From contig CAJNDS010000495.1 in assembly GCA_905221605.1 (NCBI GenBank), positions 61,440 to 125,439 of the forward strand: DNA of 64,000 nucleotides, given 5' to 3'. The stretch is from Symbiodinium natans (taxonomy: Eukaryota > Sar > Dinophyceae > Suessiales > Symbiodiniaceae). Below, one piece after another: positions 31,353 to 42,252 of this stretch; the stretch's first letter is position 1, and each line of letters opens with the position of its first letter. The translations under genes were made by a program, and so were the position numbers. Below the pieces are notes generated by a model. That model was given only the letters and a program-made list of their open reading frames with translations, was not told the DNA's origin and searched no databases.

Positions 31353-31417
31353 AGCCTCCAAGTTGCCAGGACACCCGGAGCCACTACAACCCAGCTTGAC
31401 TCCAAGGTCCGTGTGGC
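31353..31417 (+). repeat. 65-bp dispersed repeat, copy 2
   Basis: Matches 28021-28086 in the same orientation with small indels. Confidence 0.8.
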
Positions 31418-31784
31418 CACACCTTGAGTAACCTAAACACTAACTCGAATGAAACTTCCGTGCGGTGCGGTGTCCGTTTTCTTACTCGCTATCGGGGGTT
31501 TTCAACGACGACCACCTGTTCAATCTGATTATCTCCGTTCCTGTGATCAAGAACTAGCCCCCCCACCACCCATTCCCACGGACAAGGGTCATGGCCCACA
31601 GGAATATCTACAGGACATCTTCCGTGAGCCCAGGAAAAACTCCCTCAGATTCTCGTGCAAGCAGTTCAGAATCACAAAACTCCTGCCTCACCAGGCTTCC
31701 ACCAAGTTCCAGGGTCAAAATTCAAATGTGTAGGAAGCCCCCAGCCCTAAGACTAAGATCGACTAAGATATTTCCACACGCCAC

Positions 31785-31923
31785 CAGCTGCGCCCCTGTG
31801 GCAAAGCTTGTAGGAAGCCGCCTCTTCCGCTGCCATGCTGCACCCTGAAGGATGCAAGGGGCATGGCTTGGGGGCTTGGGCAGATGCTGCCACAATGCCT
31901 ATAATGGCCAACTGCGCCATCAT
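31785..31923 (-). CDS. Possible first exon with signal peptide
   Basis: ATGATG at 31923-31918 opens MMAQLAIIGIVAASAQA followed by PKPCPLHPSGCSMAAEEAAS, a plausible signal peptide with an AQA cleavage site. The frame reaches donor GCAGCTG|GTGGCG at 31785 after 46 codons + 1. An upstream in-frame extension (QNCFGCLYAKYTEASIASAC) also looks coding, so this could be an internal exon instead. A longer overlapping frame (316 codons) on the same strand is judged spurious. 31924-33700 holds open frames on both strands but none I can support. Confidence 0.35.
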
Positions 31924-33702
31924 ACGCGAGAAGAAATAGACACATGCAGATGCAATGCTCGCCTCGGTGTACTTGGCGTACAGGCAGCCAAAGCAGTTTT
32001 GCACACCCTGGCCTGCCAGCGAGGCTCAGCCGCCCAAAGTTTTGCAAAGATTTGGACGAGCTGTGAACGGCATCCTTCCTTGAAAGCTGCTCTGCTTCAA
32101 CTATCCAACCTACTGACGGTGGTTTTGTGTGATTGGAGTCTTTGGGTGATGCAGTCCTAGGTGTTGTTTTGGGTGTGGTGTGAAGTCTGATGAAGAGTGC
32201 TGTGGAGACCCAGCGGCATACCCAGGCTATCCTTGAAGAGCCGCGCAAGCCCAACCCTGGGGCAGGACTGCGATTCAAAACCCAAGTTCTCGAGGCACGC
32301 TTGCACAAGTTGCAAGTGCACCCTCTGATAGTTTCTTGCACCTCTACGGGCCCACAAGCAGAAACCACGCCACCTCCCAAGAGGAGCTTCTGGTCGCATT
32401 GCTGCACCAAGGATTGGAAGATGCAAGGGCTCAAGTCCTCTGGATGCTGCTCGGTTGCCCTTGGTGCAGGCAAGGCTCTTGCAGCAACGTGTAACACACC
32501 CGCAGCCCTCAACCCTGCAGCCCGATACCCCGCACGAATGCACATGCCCTCCTTCACCCTCCTACCCCACATCTGATTGAGCTGCACACCTGGAGAATCC
32601 TGAAGACCAAGAACATGCACAGTAGAAATATGATCGAATATGAACCGAATTGAAAGAGCAGGGTGGTAGGCACCTACGGTGTTCTTGAAATTTCCCGTTG
32701 GGGTCTCCCGCATTCTGCCTGTTCACAGCCCTTCAAGAAATTTGAAAAACTCCGAGGGGCGCATGCAGAAAGGCCCTACGCTTGCTGACAGCCCAGCAAG
32801 CTTCGGCATTCGCCCGGCGGCAGAATTCTGCATCCGGCTCGTCCTGGCCCACAAGTCCATCGAATCCAAGCTAAAGTTGCCTAGCTACAAGGCCTTCTTG
32901 ACTAGGAAACGCAGGTGCTTTCCAGTTTGGGCACAAAAAATGCAGGGCGAAGCCAAAGCTCGGGATGCGAATCAATGCCCTCTTGGGTCCCTGACACTCC
33001 GTGCGCTTACCTTGAAGTACGAGGTTCGAGATACAGCTGTAGCGGCTCTTGACATGAGACGAACATGAAGGTACGATGGCCTCTTGTCTATTGGAATTCA
33101 CATCAAATACACAATGCAACGCTTCCTGAATCTCTGCATCTCAAACCGGCGTCAAGGCGTGATCACAACATGTGGCTATTTGAAGAAAACCATGAATGGA
33201 TTGCATGACGGGGAGAGGTATCCAAAGCAGCGCAATGGCTTCCCTATCCCGCTTTCAATAGCATTGAGACTTCCTGGTTGTTGCAATCAGCTACGAGTGG
33301 GCAACATCAACCTGCCGCCACATGCTCGTTCCCTGGAGAGGAAGGCTCTTAGAATGCAAGTGGGAAGACGTCAGTCACATAGGGAGCTGTGTGCAGCAGG
33401 GGCCACTAAATTGCACCACAAGCCTACTCGGTCCTTGGTAGGAGGGAGGCCATGCAACGTCCCCGTGGCAGAGTCGACCCGGACCAACACGTTGCAATCT
33501 TTGTACCTAGGCAAACATGAAGAGGAGGCCCGGGAAGAAATGTCCCCAGAACTCTATCCAACTTGTGCGTATTCTTAAGGGTCAAGCCTTGACCGGCAAG
33601 GCAAGGTTGAGGCGAAAGTCGAGTTACAAGCGGCACTGCTGCAGACTGCCCAAGGTGCCAAACCAATAAAACCTGAACGGGTCTTGCACCGCCACATGAA
33701 AC

Positions 33703-33915
33703 TCAGCTGTTCAATGTTTGGTCGGGAAAACAGACTACCGACCACAAAACAGGAAATGGCATTTCCAAAATGCCCAGAGACCAACAGCTCTCCTGGTGAC
33801 TGCACGCTGTCTGGCATATCTCTTCGTTCATAGCAGCAATGGATACCGTTTTGATCAACGAGCGCTGCTCGCAAGTGAAAGCGCCCATAACAATGGGGAT
33901 GCTGGACGGCACATA
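33703..33915 (-). CDS. Possible PAN/apple-like exon
   Basis: A frame LQGYVPSSIPIVMGAFTCEQ, RSLIKTVSIAAMNEEICQTA, CSHQESCWSLGILEMPFPVL ending in a stop at 33703. The spacing C...C-x3-C-x5-CWSLGI recalls PAN/apple domains (MxxCxxxCxxxxxCxxF/W), but the match is loose. A competing frame on the same strand is open through the region. Confidence 0.33.
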   Translation of the reverse strand, partial: YVPSSIPIVMGAFTCEQRSLIKTVSIAAMNEEICQTACSHQESCWSLGILEMPFPVLWSVVCFPDQTLNS

Positions 33916-34380
33916 ACCTTGCAGGTTCTTCAGGGATGTGTGAGCTGCTACAAGGGCAACAGGCTTTTTTATCCCCACGCACAGGAAGGAGGTGGGCCAG
34001 GGTCAGACAGGTTTTTGTCGGAAACACAGGTAGCAGGGTCAAAATAACACGGAACAAAGCACTGAACCAAAAACGGAATTCCAATCAGTCTCTACCCAGG
34101 CCCTCAGTCCAAATAGTTCCCGCTTGAGGAGTCTCATTTGGAGTCGCTACGAAAGCATCCCCTTTTCGCCAAGCTCCTGCTGGCGCTTGGAAAGTATACC
34201 AGTACTTTAGGGTTTAGAAGTCTAAGGTTTAGAGTTGCTTCTGATCTGGTCAACTCCGATTGCGACAACGACATTGCAGGCAAACCTCTCGGCTTGACTC
34301 AAGTTTTGCCTCACCCTTGAGACTGCATACTTGCTTGGTGTCAAACTGACATGTCAAATTTCTTGCAGTTCGCCCCACAC

Positions 34381-34474
34381 CGAAGAACCCCTTAATTTCA
34401 TGAGTCCCAACAAACCGAAGACTGGCCGGCTTGCCTCCGGCGGCAAACGGTGTCCCTAATTCAATGCTGGACAT
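34381..34474 (-). CDS. Exon, unknown
   Basis: ATG at 34474 (preceded in frame by WKC) gives MSSIELGTPFAAGGKPASLR then FVGTHEIKGFF up to donor TTCTTCG|GTGTGGG at 34381. Short, Gly/Phe-containing, soluble. Could be a start exon or internal. Confidence 0.4.
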
Positions 34475-34948
34475 ACATTTCCACCAAGTTCAGCAGCTAC
34501 CAACTTCAAAAGCAGAGGCAACTTGGCTTACAGCCGTAATGATGGAGACTCTTTGACATTAGGTTTTCAAAAAGACTGCATTCGGGAAATCAGGCTCTGC
34601 GGAAGACTATTTTAGAAGAGGCTGGCTGATGTGAAAAAAGAGCCAAGCATGAAGGTCCAAATGCCCTAGGACAAGGTAACTACCACTGGCTCCTACCACA
34701 CGTAATTAGGTTCCACACGCGCCACACGTGCCTGAAGTGCTGGCGAGTGGCGATTGTTGGTTTGCACAGGTACTGCCTGAAAGTTGTCTGACGTCACTGG
34801 ACTGTTGGCACCCCAGGAAACGGGAAAGCACTCACCTGAGCTCCCAAGAGGTTCAAACAACAAAATGGCTCACCAGGACGAACAGATTTCTTCTGCACGG
34901 TTAAGGATACACGGCAATGCAATGCACGAACTGCCCTGACCCTTCGTC

Positions 34949-35150
34949 TCAAGAGCATATGAGCGCGAGGGTGTCTGTGCTTGCGGGTGCTTGGATGAAC
35001 AAATTGGAGTCCTTCTGAATCCGCACCTGCACGGCCAGCTCTACAGATCTAGCAGACTTGAACGAATGTCGCCCCACATGGTGCCTTTGAAACTGATCAT
35101 ATCCGCGCATGGTTTCCAGGGCTTCTCGCGTAGGGGGGTCTACATGGGGG
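34949..35150 (-). CDS. Possible exon, unknown
   Basis: A frame TREALETMRGYDQFQRHHVG, RHSFKSARSVELAVQVRIQK, DSNLFIQAPASTDTLALICS ending at 34949. More protein-like than the plus-strand alternative. The acceptor side is not defined. Confidence 0.35.
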
Positions 35151-35259
35151 CACAAGGTCATTATGGGGCCACGGAGCTTGGAGGGTTTGATTAGGGGCAA
35201 AGAGTCATTTTGGGTCTGCGGAGTCCACCAAAGGGTTTTAAGGCTGGCTGCAGGGCTTG

Positions 35260-35714
35260 GGGTGACTAGGGGTTCGGATTTAGGGCTCAGGGGTTTGGGG
35301 TTTTCTAGGATTTCGGGCCTTTTGGGTTTAGGGTTTTTACGGGTTCAGGGCTTAGGGTTTTTCGGGTTCAGGGTTTTTAGGGTTTAGGCCCAGGACTTAG
35401 GGTTCAGGGTTGATCAGGGGTGGTTTAGGGGATTTAAGGGTTTGGGGCCTTTGGGTTTAGGTTTTTTCGGGATGGGTTCAGGGCTTTGGGTTCTTGGGGT
35501 TTGGGCCCAGGGTTAAGGGTTAGGCTTTGGGGTTTAGGGTTCAGGGTTTTTTTATTGTTGGGGCCTTTCGGGTTTGGGGTTTAGGGTTTGGGGTGTGGGG
35601 CCTCTTGGGTTTAGGGTGGTTTAGGGTCAGGGTTTCGGGCTTAGGGGCCTTAGGGGCTTAGCCCAGCACCCGCACGAAGGACACGATCTGCGGGGGGGGG
35701 GGGGGGGGGGGGGG
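35260..35714 (+). repeat. Long degenerate TTTAGGG region ending in G24
   Basis: About 400 bp in which GGGTTTAGGG, GGGTTTTTAGGG, GGGTTCAGGG and GGGGCCTTTCGGG alternate, then a 24-base G run at 35691-35714. An old, heavily mutated telomere-type tract. Confidence 0.85.
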
Positions 35715-35799
35715 TTCTGAGTTTTTTTCGGGTATTATAGGGTCTAGGGGAGTCTAGGGGCTTTCTGTAATCCTGTGCAAGATCGAGGGGCCCCAAAAA

Positions 35800-36188
35800 A
35801 AACAAAGTCCAAGTTGCAGGGATGCAAGCTGAAGTCCTTGGCGCAAGGGGCCCACATCAGCCAAGTTCTGGATGTCAGAAACTTTGCATAGGACGAATTG
35901 CAAAGACCTGAAACGACCTGCCCTGGAAGCCTACACTCCTCAAAAAAAGCTAAACCAGCTGGCTTCAACTGCGGATAGCATGGTTTCGGAAACAGAACTA
36001 TTGTAATCTGTTTGTGGGGACAAGATCAGATCTGCCTTTTTCCCGCTCCTGGATTGCCACAAGAGATTCATTCTCCGTCGTGGTCGATGGGTCATCAAGG
36101 AGCACTGGGAGCGGGTCGAGGCCTTACCAGGAGTCTTCATGGCTTTAGGATCCGCAATTCCAGAACAGTTCAACGTCAAAAAGTACAT
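35800..36188 (-). CDS. Two adjoining coding segments, unknown
   Basis: Segment 1, 36188 to about 35960: FLTLNCSGIADPKAMKTPGK, RRRMNLLWQSRSGKKADLIL, QTDYNSSVSETMLSAVEA. Segment 2, about 35925-35805, in another frame after GGGCAGGTCGTTTCAG: RFRSLQFVLCKVSDIQNLAD, VGPLRQGLQLASLQLGL. A GTTTAGC donor after segment 1 and an AG before segment 2 would leave only about 60 bp of intron with unmatched phase, so a frameshift is also possible. Family unknown. Confidence 0.38.
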
Positions 36189-36960
36189 TTGAGGAGGAAG
36201 CTGAGGGCAAGCGTGCTTCCAAAATTGGGGCGCGTTTCTAGTTCCGCAACACTTCGGGCGCGTTGCTGTCGGTGTCCTGGTCCCCTTGACTGTCCCCGTT
36301 GACGTCGGCCAGGGTCCTGAAAGCGCAGAGCAGGCTGCAATCTCCTCACTAGCTCTAGCTCAACACCAAATACAAGGTCAGATGTGAGGTGGCCAAGAAG
36401 GCCAGGTCAAGTGGGCAACGTCAGCTACTTGACGCTTTCAACCTGTTTGATGTCAAATAAGTTGACGATATCTCGCAGGAACCTCGGTGGTCTTGTGGAT
36501 ACTATGAGCCCATGAGCCACAACCCTCTATAAAGACATGACGTCGTATGACCCGCATCTGCGGGCCTTGTTCAATGCACTTGATACACTCCGGTGTGCAA
36601 TGTGCTGTAGAAGACTAAAACATACGATTTCCTTTTGCACAGCTGAAGTTTAGGCGCTGACCGGCATGCTCACGAAGTTTGAGCTGCGAAGAAGCTATAC
36701 TAGCCATATAGAGCCCAAAGAAAGTTGAAGCCAACTGCAAGCCCTACAGCAAGCCCTGCTGACCTAGACTGGCCCGAATGTCAGCAATGAGAGCAAGGCG
36801 GCAATGATCCACAGTGGCCCAACCAGGCCCCTTATGGGCTCCACTATAGCACTCCCTATCCGCTAAGCTTTCTTTCAAAATCATCACTCTTGGCTCGGGC
36901 TTCTGCAAATCCTTCTCATCAATGCAAACATCAATGCTTCAGCTATGCTTCAACTATGCT
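36189..36960. other. No supported gene
   Basis: Nothing convincing on either strand; a short CTTCAGCTATG/CTTCAACTATG repeat at 36934-36985 lies at its right end. Confidence 0.4.
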
Positions 36961-37112
36961 TCAGCTATGCTTGCAGCCATGCTTCAGGGGCGGCTCTGGG
37001 CATGTCGGGCTGTCAAGAGAGAGCTGAATGTCCGCGCCAATATCTGTTGTCGTCTCCTTTGTCAGATCCTGGGTTCCATCGTCCTTACAAAGCTTCCGCT
37101 TGTGAGGGTTTA
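36961..37112 (-). CDS. Possible exon, unknown
   Basis: A frame RKLCKDDGTQDLTKETTTDI, GADIQLSLDSPTCPEPPLKH, GCKHS to a stop at 36961. Upstream in the same frame lies ACACCCTAAACCCT, a telomere-type remnant, so the exon probably starts after it. No clear acceptor. Confidence 0.33.
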
Positions 37113-37729
37113 GGGTGTAATTCTTCGAACTGGGGATCAGAATAATACACCCAAAGCAGTATGGAATGAACAAGTCAGAAACCGTGGCCACGATTTGACA
37201 ACAGTGCGATACAGCGCGTACAGGATCGCGTGCGCTTAAAACGTCTGATTGTCCAGGCTGCTATCTACTAAATGTGCCATGTTTGTGTACCTCTGTTGCT
37301 CCTAACCTTTGCATTCTCCTCAGGATGGCCGCGTAATCGGACAGACTGTTTATCTGCGTCGGGGCTCGAAGACCTTTTGCAGCAAGTCGCCGCCCGTCTT
37401 TGGGCTGAGGCAGGCAATGCGTTTGCCTTCGGGGCTCGGGATAATGATGGTTCAGGTTTCACGGCTTTGCACTCGCAGCCTGCTGGCTACCATAGCCAAA
37501 GGAAACCCAAGTAAGACCCAGAGGCGGAATAATGGAATGTTCCTCACACCCGCCAATGTCACTGCGCTGCTAGCCTCAACCCATAGCCGCAAAGCAATCT
37601 CTGAGCTAACTGATGGGTCTTTTTAAACGCCGGGGCCGAAACATGCGGAAATCGAGCAGAGAACTCTGGGGTTTGGGGTGTCAGGCTGGAGATGGGCTTA
37701 GACGCTTGAGGAGAGGCTCTGAAGAGAAC

Positions 37730-38031
37730 CTTCTCGACTTGGGGGGCAAAGGGATTCGGCAGCTTTCAGCTTTGAGTTTTGTATGCCATCCGATGCCCCC
37801 AAGAACCCCGAGCGCCCCGGCCATAAAGCTCGAGATAGTTCGATGTCTGGTTGAAGAAGTCTCGGGTTGCATCGGCTTCACGAAGCACCAGGGATCCTTC
37901 GCATCAGCGGTTTTCACTTGGATCGGGCTCACGCCGTTGCAACAAGGTTCTGAAGAATCTGAAACAAGACCAGAAAGGTTTGCTGAACCGGCGCCTGTGG
38001 GACATAACCGTCCATCTTGCACGCTGGCAGG
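37730..38031 (-). CDS. Exon, Cys-containing unknown protein
   Basis: The strong acceptor GCTTTACTTGCAG precedes 38031. The frame PASVQDGRLCPTGAGSANLS, DSSEPCCNGVSPIQVKTADA, KDPWCFVKPMQPETSSTRHR, SFMAGALGVLGGIGWHTKLK and AESCRIPLPPKSR reaches donor GAGAAG|GTTCTC at 37730 (100 codons + 2). A Gly/Ala-rich hydrophobic stretch (MAGALGVLGGIG) sits in the middle. No family recognised. The plus-strand alternative lacks splice support. Confidence 0.52.
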
Positions 38032-38139
38032 CTGCAAGTAAAGCGAGTCCTGGCCGGGGCTTCGGGTCTCGCTTTCGGGTGTTAGGGCATCTGCTGAAGA
38101 TCACCAAGTGCCTAGAAGCCATGACGGATGCGGGCTGAG

Positions 38140-38720
38140 TCTGACGAAAACACAAAGGCCCAATCGAGAAAACGGAAAGCCCCAGTTGGAAAACGCCGCA
38201 GGCGGAATCAGAAAACGCGCAGGCCTCAGCTCGGAAAACGGGGGGCTCAGTCAGAAAACGCAAAGCTTCAATTTACCGCGGACACCCGTTGAGAATCTGA
38301 CAGCCCCACTCCGAGAACGAAGCAAGCGCCATTCAGAAAAAAAGAGGCACCAGTCAGAAAACAAAGGCGCCAGTCAGAAAACGTGGGACCGAAAACGCAG
38401 GGCTTGAGTGCGAAACCACGAGAAGTTTCGAACGTGGGAATGTAACCGCAACCGGAGGAGAAGAAAACTTTGGTCATTTGGTCCAGCGCGTGCGTCCGAA
38501 AGCCCCAATCGGAAAACACAAAAGCGCCACTCAGAAAAAACGACGGCGCCAGTCGGAAAACGCGGGGCTTAGTGCGAAAACACGACAAGCGTCGAACAAA
38601 AAGGTTTTACAAATGAGGCCTTTGTTTTACGGCTGCTGCCAGGCTGTTTTCTGACTTGTTTTCCGACTGAGGCCTCTGCGTTTTCTGACTGGTACCTTCT
38701 GTTTTTGACTGCCCCCCCTC
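38140..38720. repeat. About 20-bp minisatellite with an inverted arm
   Basis: From 38148 to 38580 the motif CAGTCAGAAAACG (variants CAGTCGGAAAACGC, CACTCAGAAAA) recurs about 15 times at 18-35 bp spacing; a 65-base interruption lies at 38405-38490. From 38640 to 38715 the motif appears reversed (GTTTTCTGACTGG, GTTTTCCGACTGA), giving a large imperfect hairpin-forming arrangement. Confidence 0.85.
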
Positions 38721-39063
38721 CCCCCCGCCGTAAGATGGACACGTAGAGGCTATGCTGCACACGCGTGCCTTGTAAACAGCAAATACTTTACAAAGGCAAC
38801 CCCCGCAGAAAAGACGCAACGCACCCGCAGAATAGATGCAATGTACCCTTAGCATCAACACAGTGTGTCCTGGGCGGAGGTGCGGAGCCTCTCTTATTCC
38901 TAGAGAACGGCTGTCCCGAAAGCGCTTAGAGCAACGAGAGAACATGAAAGATGGAAGGGAGATGTAGATGAAGATGAAGATGTAATTAGATGAGGATGAT
39001 CAATGATGCAGATGGTCATCACCATCATCGTCATGAGCATGTCGTTTTGCCTGTCTCGTGGCA

Positions 39064-39400
39064 GCACGAATTCCAGTCCCCCCCCCCCCACGTAGTTTGC
39101 GGTGTTTGCCGCATACTTCGTCGTTTCGCAGCAGAGCGAGTTCTGGTCCCACGGTGTTTGCCGTGCATTTGCGCAGTGCTTCATAGCAGCGCGGATTCCG
39201 CTCCCACGTATTTTGTGGTGTTTCCCGCGTATTTTGAAAAGGCCCGGAGCCTCCACGGGACCTTCGGGGAGCGCGTCTTCAGGCCCCTAAAATTTTGCGA
39301 AGGCTCCACGCGGGAGCGCTCCGAAGGCCCGCCATTACCGAGAGGGTGGTCGCGCTCGAAATTTTGAACAGGCCCCACGCGGGGGGTCCCGACTTTTGGG
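39064..39400 (+). repeat. Two interleaved degenerate repeats
   Basis: About 60-bp units of the form GATTCC(G/A)(G/C)TCCCACG...TTTGYGGTGTTTSCCGC occur three times at 39064-39235. A second unit, AAATTTTGAAAAGGCYCCACGCGGG, occurs at 39228, 39290 and 39358. Both are diverged. Confidence 0.65.
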
Positions 39401-39612
39401 CCCACAGAAAAGCGCGGCGGCTCTCGCACGCCCAGCCGCGGCGCTTAAAGAAGGATATTCTTGGTACTATAAGAGGCAGAACTTTGGAGGAATTTGGAGG
39501 GAAGCCAAGAGAATGCGAACGTCCTATTTAGAAACGATCTAGAAACGACCTCCGCAAGGACCCGAGCGAAACACGGGAAGAAGAAGTTGCACCAAAAATG
39601 CATGGGGGCTCA

Positions 39613-39770
39613 CCTATTCACCGCTGGCCTCCGGTGTGACCGCGTCTTTACGGTGTACCCACTCGAGGTCCGCCTCGTCCTTGTAGCTGCGCCCCACGGG
39701 GCAGAATCTGCCTGCTACCAGATACGGGTTAGCCTCGGGGTAGGAAGTGGGCCCCAACAGTGAGTTCGAG
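39613..39770 (-). CDS. Exon, unknown
   Basis: A minus frame NSLLGPTSYPEANPYLVAGR, FCPVGRSYKDEADLEWVHRK, DAVTPEASGE to a stop near 39613; a donor TGG|GTACACC lies within at about 39638. Protein-like, with a Cys-Pro-Val phrase. The upstream acceptor is not defined. Confidence 0.42.
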
Positions 39771-40260
39771 CGAGGCGCCAAGAATGTCAGAAAACGAAAG
39801 GAGTTTCAGGGCGTCTGAAGACAGGGGTTCTGTGTTGAGCGTTCAAATTCTACTAGGCCCTGATGCTCCCTAGCAACGATTTTGGGATTAGGTTTTGATC
39901 TAAGACGGCAGTATGATTCTGAGATGGCTCCACGGGCCATAGAAACAAGCAAACAAACTCCCTGTGCATCGGCAAGCACTAAGGTACAAGTATCTCATGC
40001 AGCAGCCCCACGCAAGGACATGTGGAGCTGCTCGGTACTTGGGGAAACTGCAGAGTTTCAGAGGCCGTCTGCTTCTAGAAAGGGAAGGGTGCTACTGCCC
40101 GAGAAGAGTTGGAGGCTTCGGACTTCTGGGCTTTCATTGGCTTTTAATTGGCTTTTGGGTACTTGGGTGTCAAGGCTGTTTTAGTTTTACGGGATTCTTT
40201 GACAGATGGGCAGGGATGCAAGCTAGTACAATGAGTCTGATGGCGTCGTCATTTATTTAC

Positions 40261-40448
40261 CGATCGCAAGAACTGGGAAAATTGCAGGCCGGCGATAGAC
40301 AGCTTAAGATGACAAGAGCCTTCGTAGCGCCAGACTGCATCTGAACCATCCTTGACAAACAGACCTCGGCCAATCTGAGGATTTCAGGGGTGCCAGTCTG
40401 GCTTAGAACAAATTTAGGGGTACAGCCTGCGGGGCCTGCAGCCACAGA
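40261..40448 (-). CDS. Internal exon, unknown
   Basis: The acceptor CTTGTATTCTGTGTCCAG and donor GATCG|GTAAAT bound 188 bp (62 codons + 2): SVAAGPAGCTPKFVLSQTGT, PEILRLAEVCLSRMVQMQSG, ATKALVILSCLSPACNFPSS. Moderately hydrophobic with five Cys. The upstream exon 40751-40914 ends in phase 2 whereas this one starts in phase 0, so another exon or an alternative AG lies between them. Confidence 0.52.
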
Positions 40449-40750
40449 CTGGACACAGAATACAAGGGAGCAGCATATCTTGAATGACACCTTGTGCCTT
40501 ACCAAGAATCCCGCAGCTAGCTCTTGTTCGGAACTGCATTACAACCTATATTGGAAGCTTCCAACTTCAGACTACTAAGAATCCATCTGCCGATGTCGCC
40601 CCAACACGGATCATGCTATGGCCCAGATCCCTCCGCGAAGCCACACAAAGAGGGAAGCCCTGAAATCACGAAGTCCCACAAGAAGCGTGCGAGGGCGCTG
40701 GCTTGAGGATAACGGGAAGTATAAAGAGAACCACGCAAGCCCATGCTTAC

Positions 40751-40914
40751 TCCAGGCCTTCGAATAAGCCTTTATGATCCCAGACACAGGTTTCACTTTC
40801 CTTGCACTCGGGAATCTTCTCGAAGGCCTGCGTGGAGGCTTCGGGACCCAGACCCCCTTGTGCTGCACTGAACTGCCCGTCTGGCTCTGCTTGCCTTGAA
40901 AACTGTCCTGTCCA
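40751..40914 (-). CDS. Internal exon, acidic unknown protein
   Basis: The textbook acceptor TTTCCCATTTGTTTCCTCAG and donor CTGGA|GTAAGC bound 164 bp (54 codons + 2). Translation: WTGQFSRQAEPDGQFSAAQG, GLGPEASTQAFEKIPECKES, ETCVWDHKGLFEGL. If unspliced the frame stops at 40747. Soluble, Gly/Glu-rich; function unknown. A C15 run lies 115 bp upstream. Confidence 0.65.
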
Positions 40915-41309
40915 CTGAGGAAACAAATGGGAAACAAGAACCTTTGGTTGCTGGAAGGGGAAGGCCTGCTTGCCACAGGACCCTATGCAGCCGAGTCGAA
41001 GCCTAAGCAGCCTAACCCTTCTTTAGCCTTCCCCCCCCCCCCCCTAACCCTCCGCGGTACAGGTTTGCCGTCGGTCATCTACGTGTTGGCAAGCAGGCTT
41101 CGGCACCCGAAAAGGAACCCGGTCAAGCAACTCTAGACTTGTGCGTTTGCTTAAACCGTTGGGCTCCTCGATTCAAATGTCTTCGTAGAGTAAGAGAAGA
41201 TGAAGTGACACATGAATAAGAGAAGGCAAGCCGTACTCAGCAGAGGGCAAAAAAGGTGGAGTCCAAAAACCCAGCATAAAAAACAGCAAAGCCGAAGAGG
41301 CAGAACCCA

Positions 41310-41390
41310 AGGGTTTAGGGTTTAGGGTTTAGGGTTTAGGGTTTAGGGTTTAGGGTTTAGGGTTTAGGGTTTAGGGTTTAGGGTTTAGGG
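41310..41390 (+). repeat. About 11 perfect TTTAGGG units
   Basis: The longest perfect telomere-type array of the window, 5' of the plus-strand Lys-rich gene. Confidence 0.97.
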
Positions 41391-41486
41391 TAAGGACCTA
41401 AGGAGTCCTTGAGGAGAAAGCAGGAGGCATCCGAGACACCCGACGGAGACGGAGAGAAGGCCACGAAAGTAAAAAACGGAGAGACA

Positions 41487-41632
41487 GGGGGGGGGTTGGG
41501 GAAATTGGGGGGAGGGGGGGGATGAGGTGGGGAGTGGGTGGGGAGGAAGAAAGGAGGGGTTGGGGGGGGGGGGGGAGGGGGGTGTGTGACGGGGAGGGGG
41601 GGGGAGGGGGGGGGGACAGGGGGGAAGAGGCA
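41487..41632 (+). repeat. G-rich tract
   Basis: About 145 bp of G runs with A/T spacers (GGGGGAGGGG), quadruplex-prone; immediately before the Lys-rich exon. Confidence 0.93.
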
Positions 41633-42252
41633 GCCGAAGCTGAAGAAGGATGCCGAGAAGGGTGAGACAAAGTCGAAGACCGACGAGTTGGCTGCCTGGG
41701 CAGAGGAACCAAAGGATGCAGAAGAGGGCGAAAGAGGGTGACGACTCCGACAGCAAGAACAAGTACCGGTTCCTGGCGTGCAACAAGAAGACCAACCTTG
41801 TGCCGCTTCCCTTCCTGGAGTTTCTGGAGAAAGAGCGACAAGAGAAACAAAGGTGAGGCCGTTGCCAAGTGCAGTCGGAAGAAAGCCAATGGCCACTTTG
41901 ACTTCTACCCGGAGACGAGCCTTCATCGAAAAGCAATACAGTAGTCAGAGGTGATATGCCGTCAACAGTCATAAGTAATGCATGTTGCAGTGTAAAATCT
42001 GCACTGCTTGGAAGCTTGAAGACTTTGAAGAGGGACCATGCTTCAAATATAGAGAATCTACAAATACTCACAAACACAGCCCCTGGAACTGGACTCACAA
42101 GTTGTTGTGATGTGGGTGTCCATGCCTTGCCCTGCTTCTGTGTGCAGTGGGGCACAGGCGGCGTGCCGCATCGCGACAAAAAGAAGCATTCTCTGTCGCC
42201 TCCATCACTTGACAAGCAAATGACGCAATCTCACAATGAACTGTTGCGATAA
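41633..42252 (+). CDS. Lys/Glu-rich gene, two exons (putative)
   Basis: The first segment encodes KLKKDAEKGETKSKTDELAA, WAEEPKDAEEGE, then after a frame change near 41735 GDDSDSKNKYRFLACNKKTN, LVPLPFLEFLEKERQEKQ, ending at a classic donor CAAAG|GTGAGG at about 41851. A terminal exon 42148-42252 follows acceptor TGCTTCTGTGTGCAG. Read in the phase set by the donor it gives SGAQAACRIATKRS..., otherwise WGTGGVPHRDKKKHSLSPPS; both are open to a stop. The frame change within the first segment may be an indel. Highly charged, possibly nuclear. No family recognised. Confidence 0.42.

Noticed and set aside
31763-32713. 316-codon minus-strand frame
   Set aside because: Long, but composition is unstable and a competing frame with a signal peptide overlaps it. 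No splice support.
38268-38588. Repetitive FSDW/FLTGA minus frame
   Set aside because: Translation of the CAGTCAGAAAACG minisatellite; periodicity is not a multiple of three throughout.
41385-42215. 276-codon Pro-rich minus frame
   Set aside because: Caused by the plus-strand G-rich tract; the coding signal in this region is on the plus strand.
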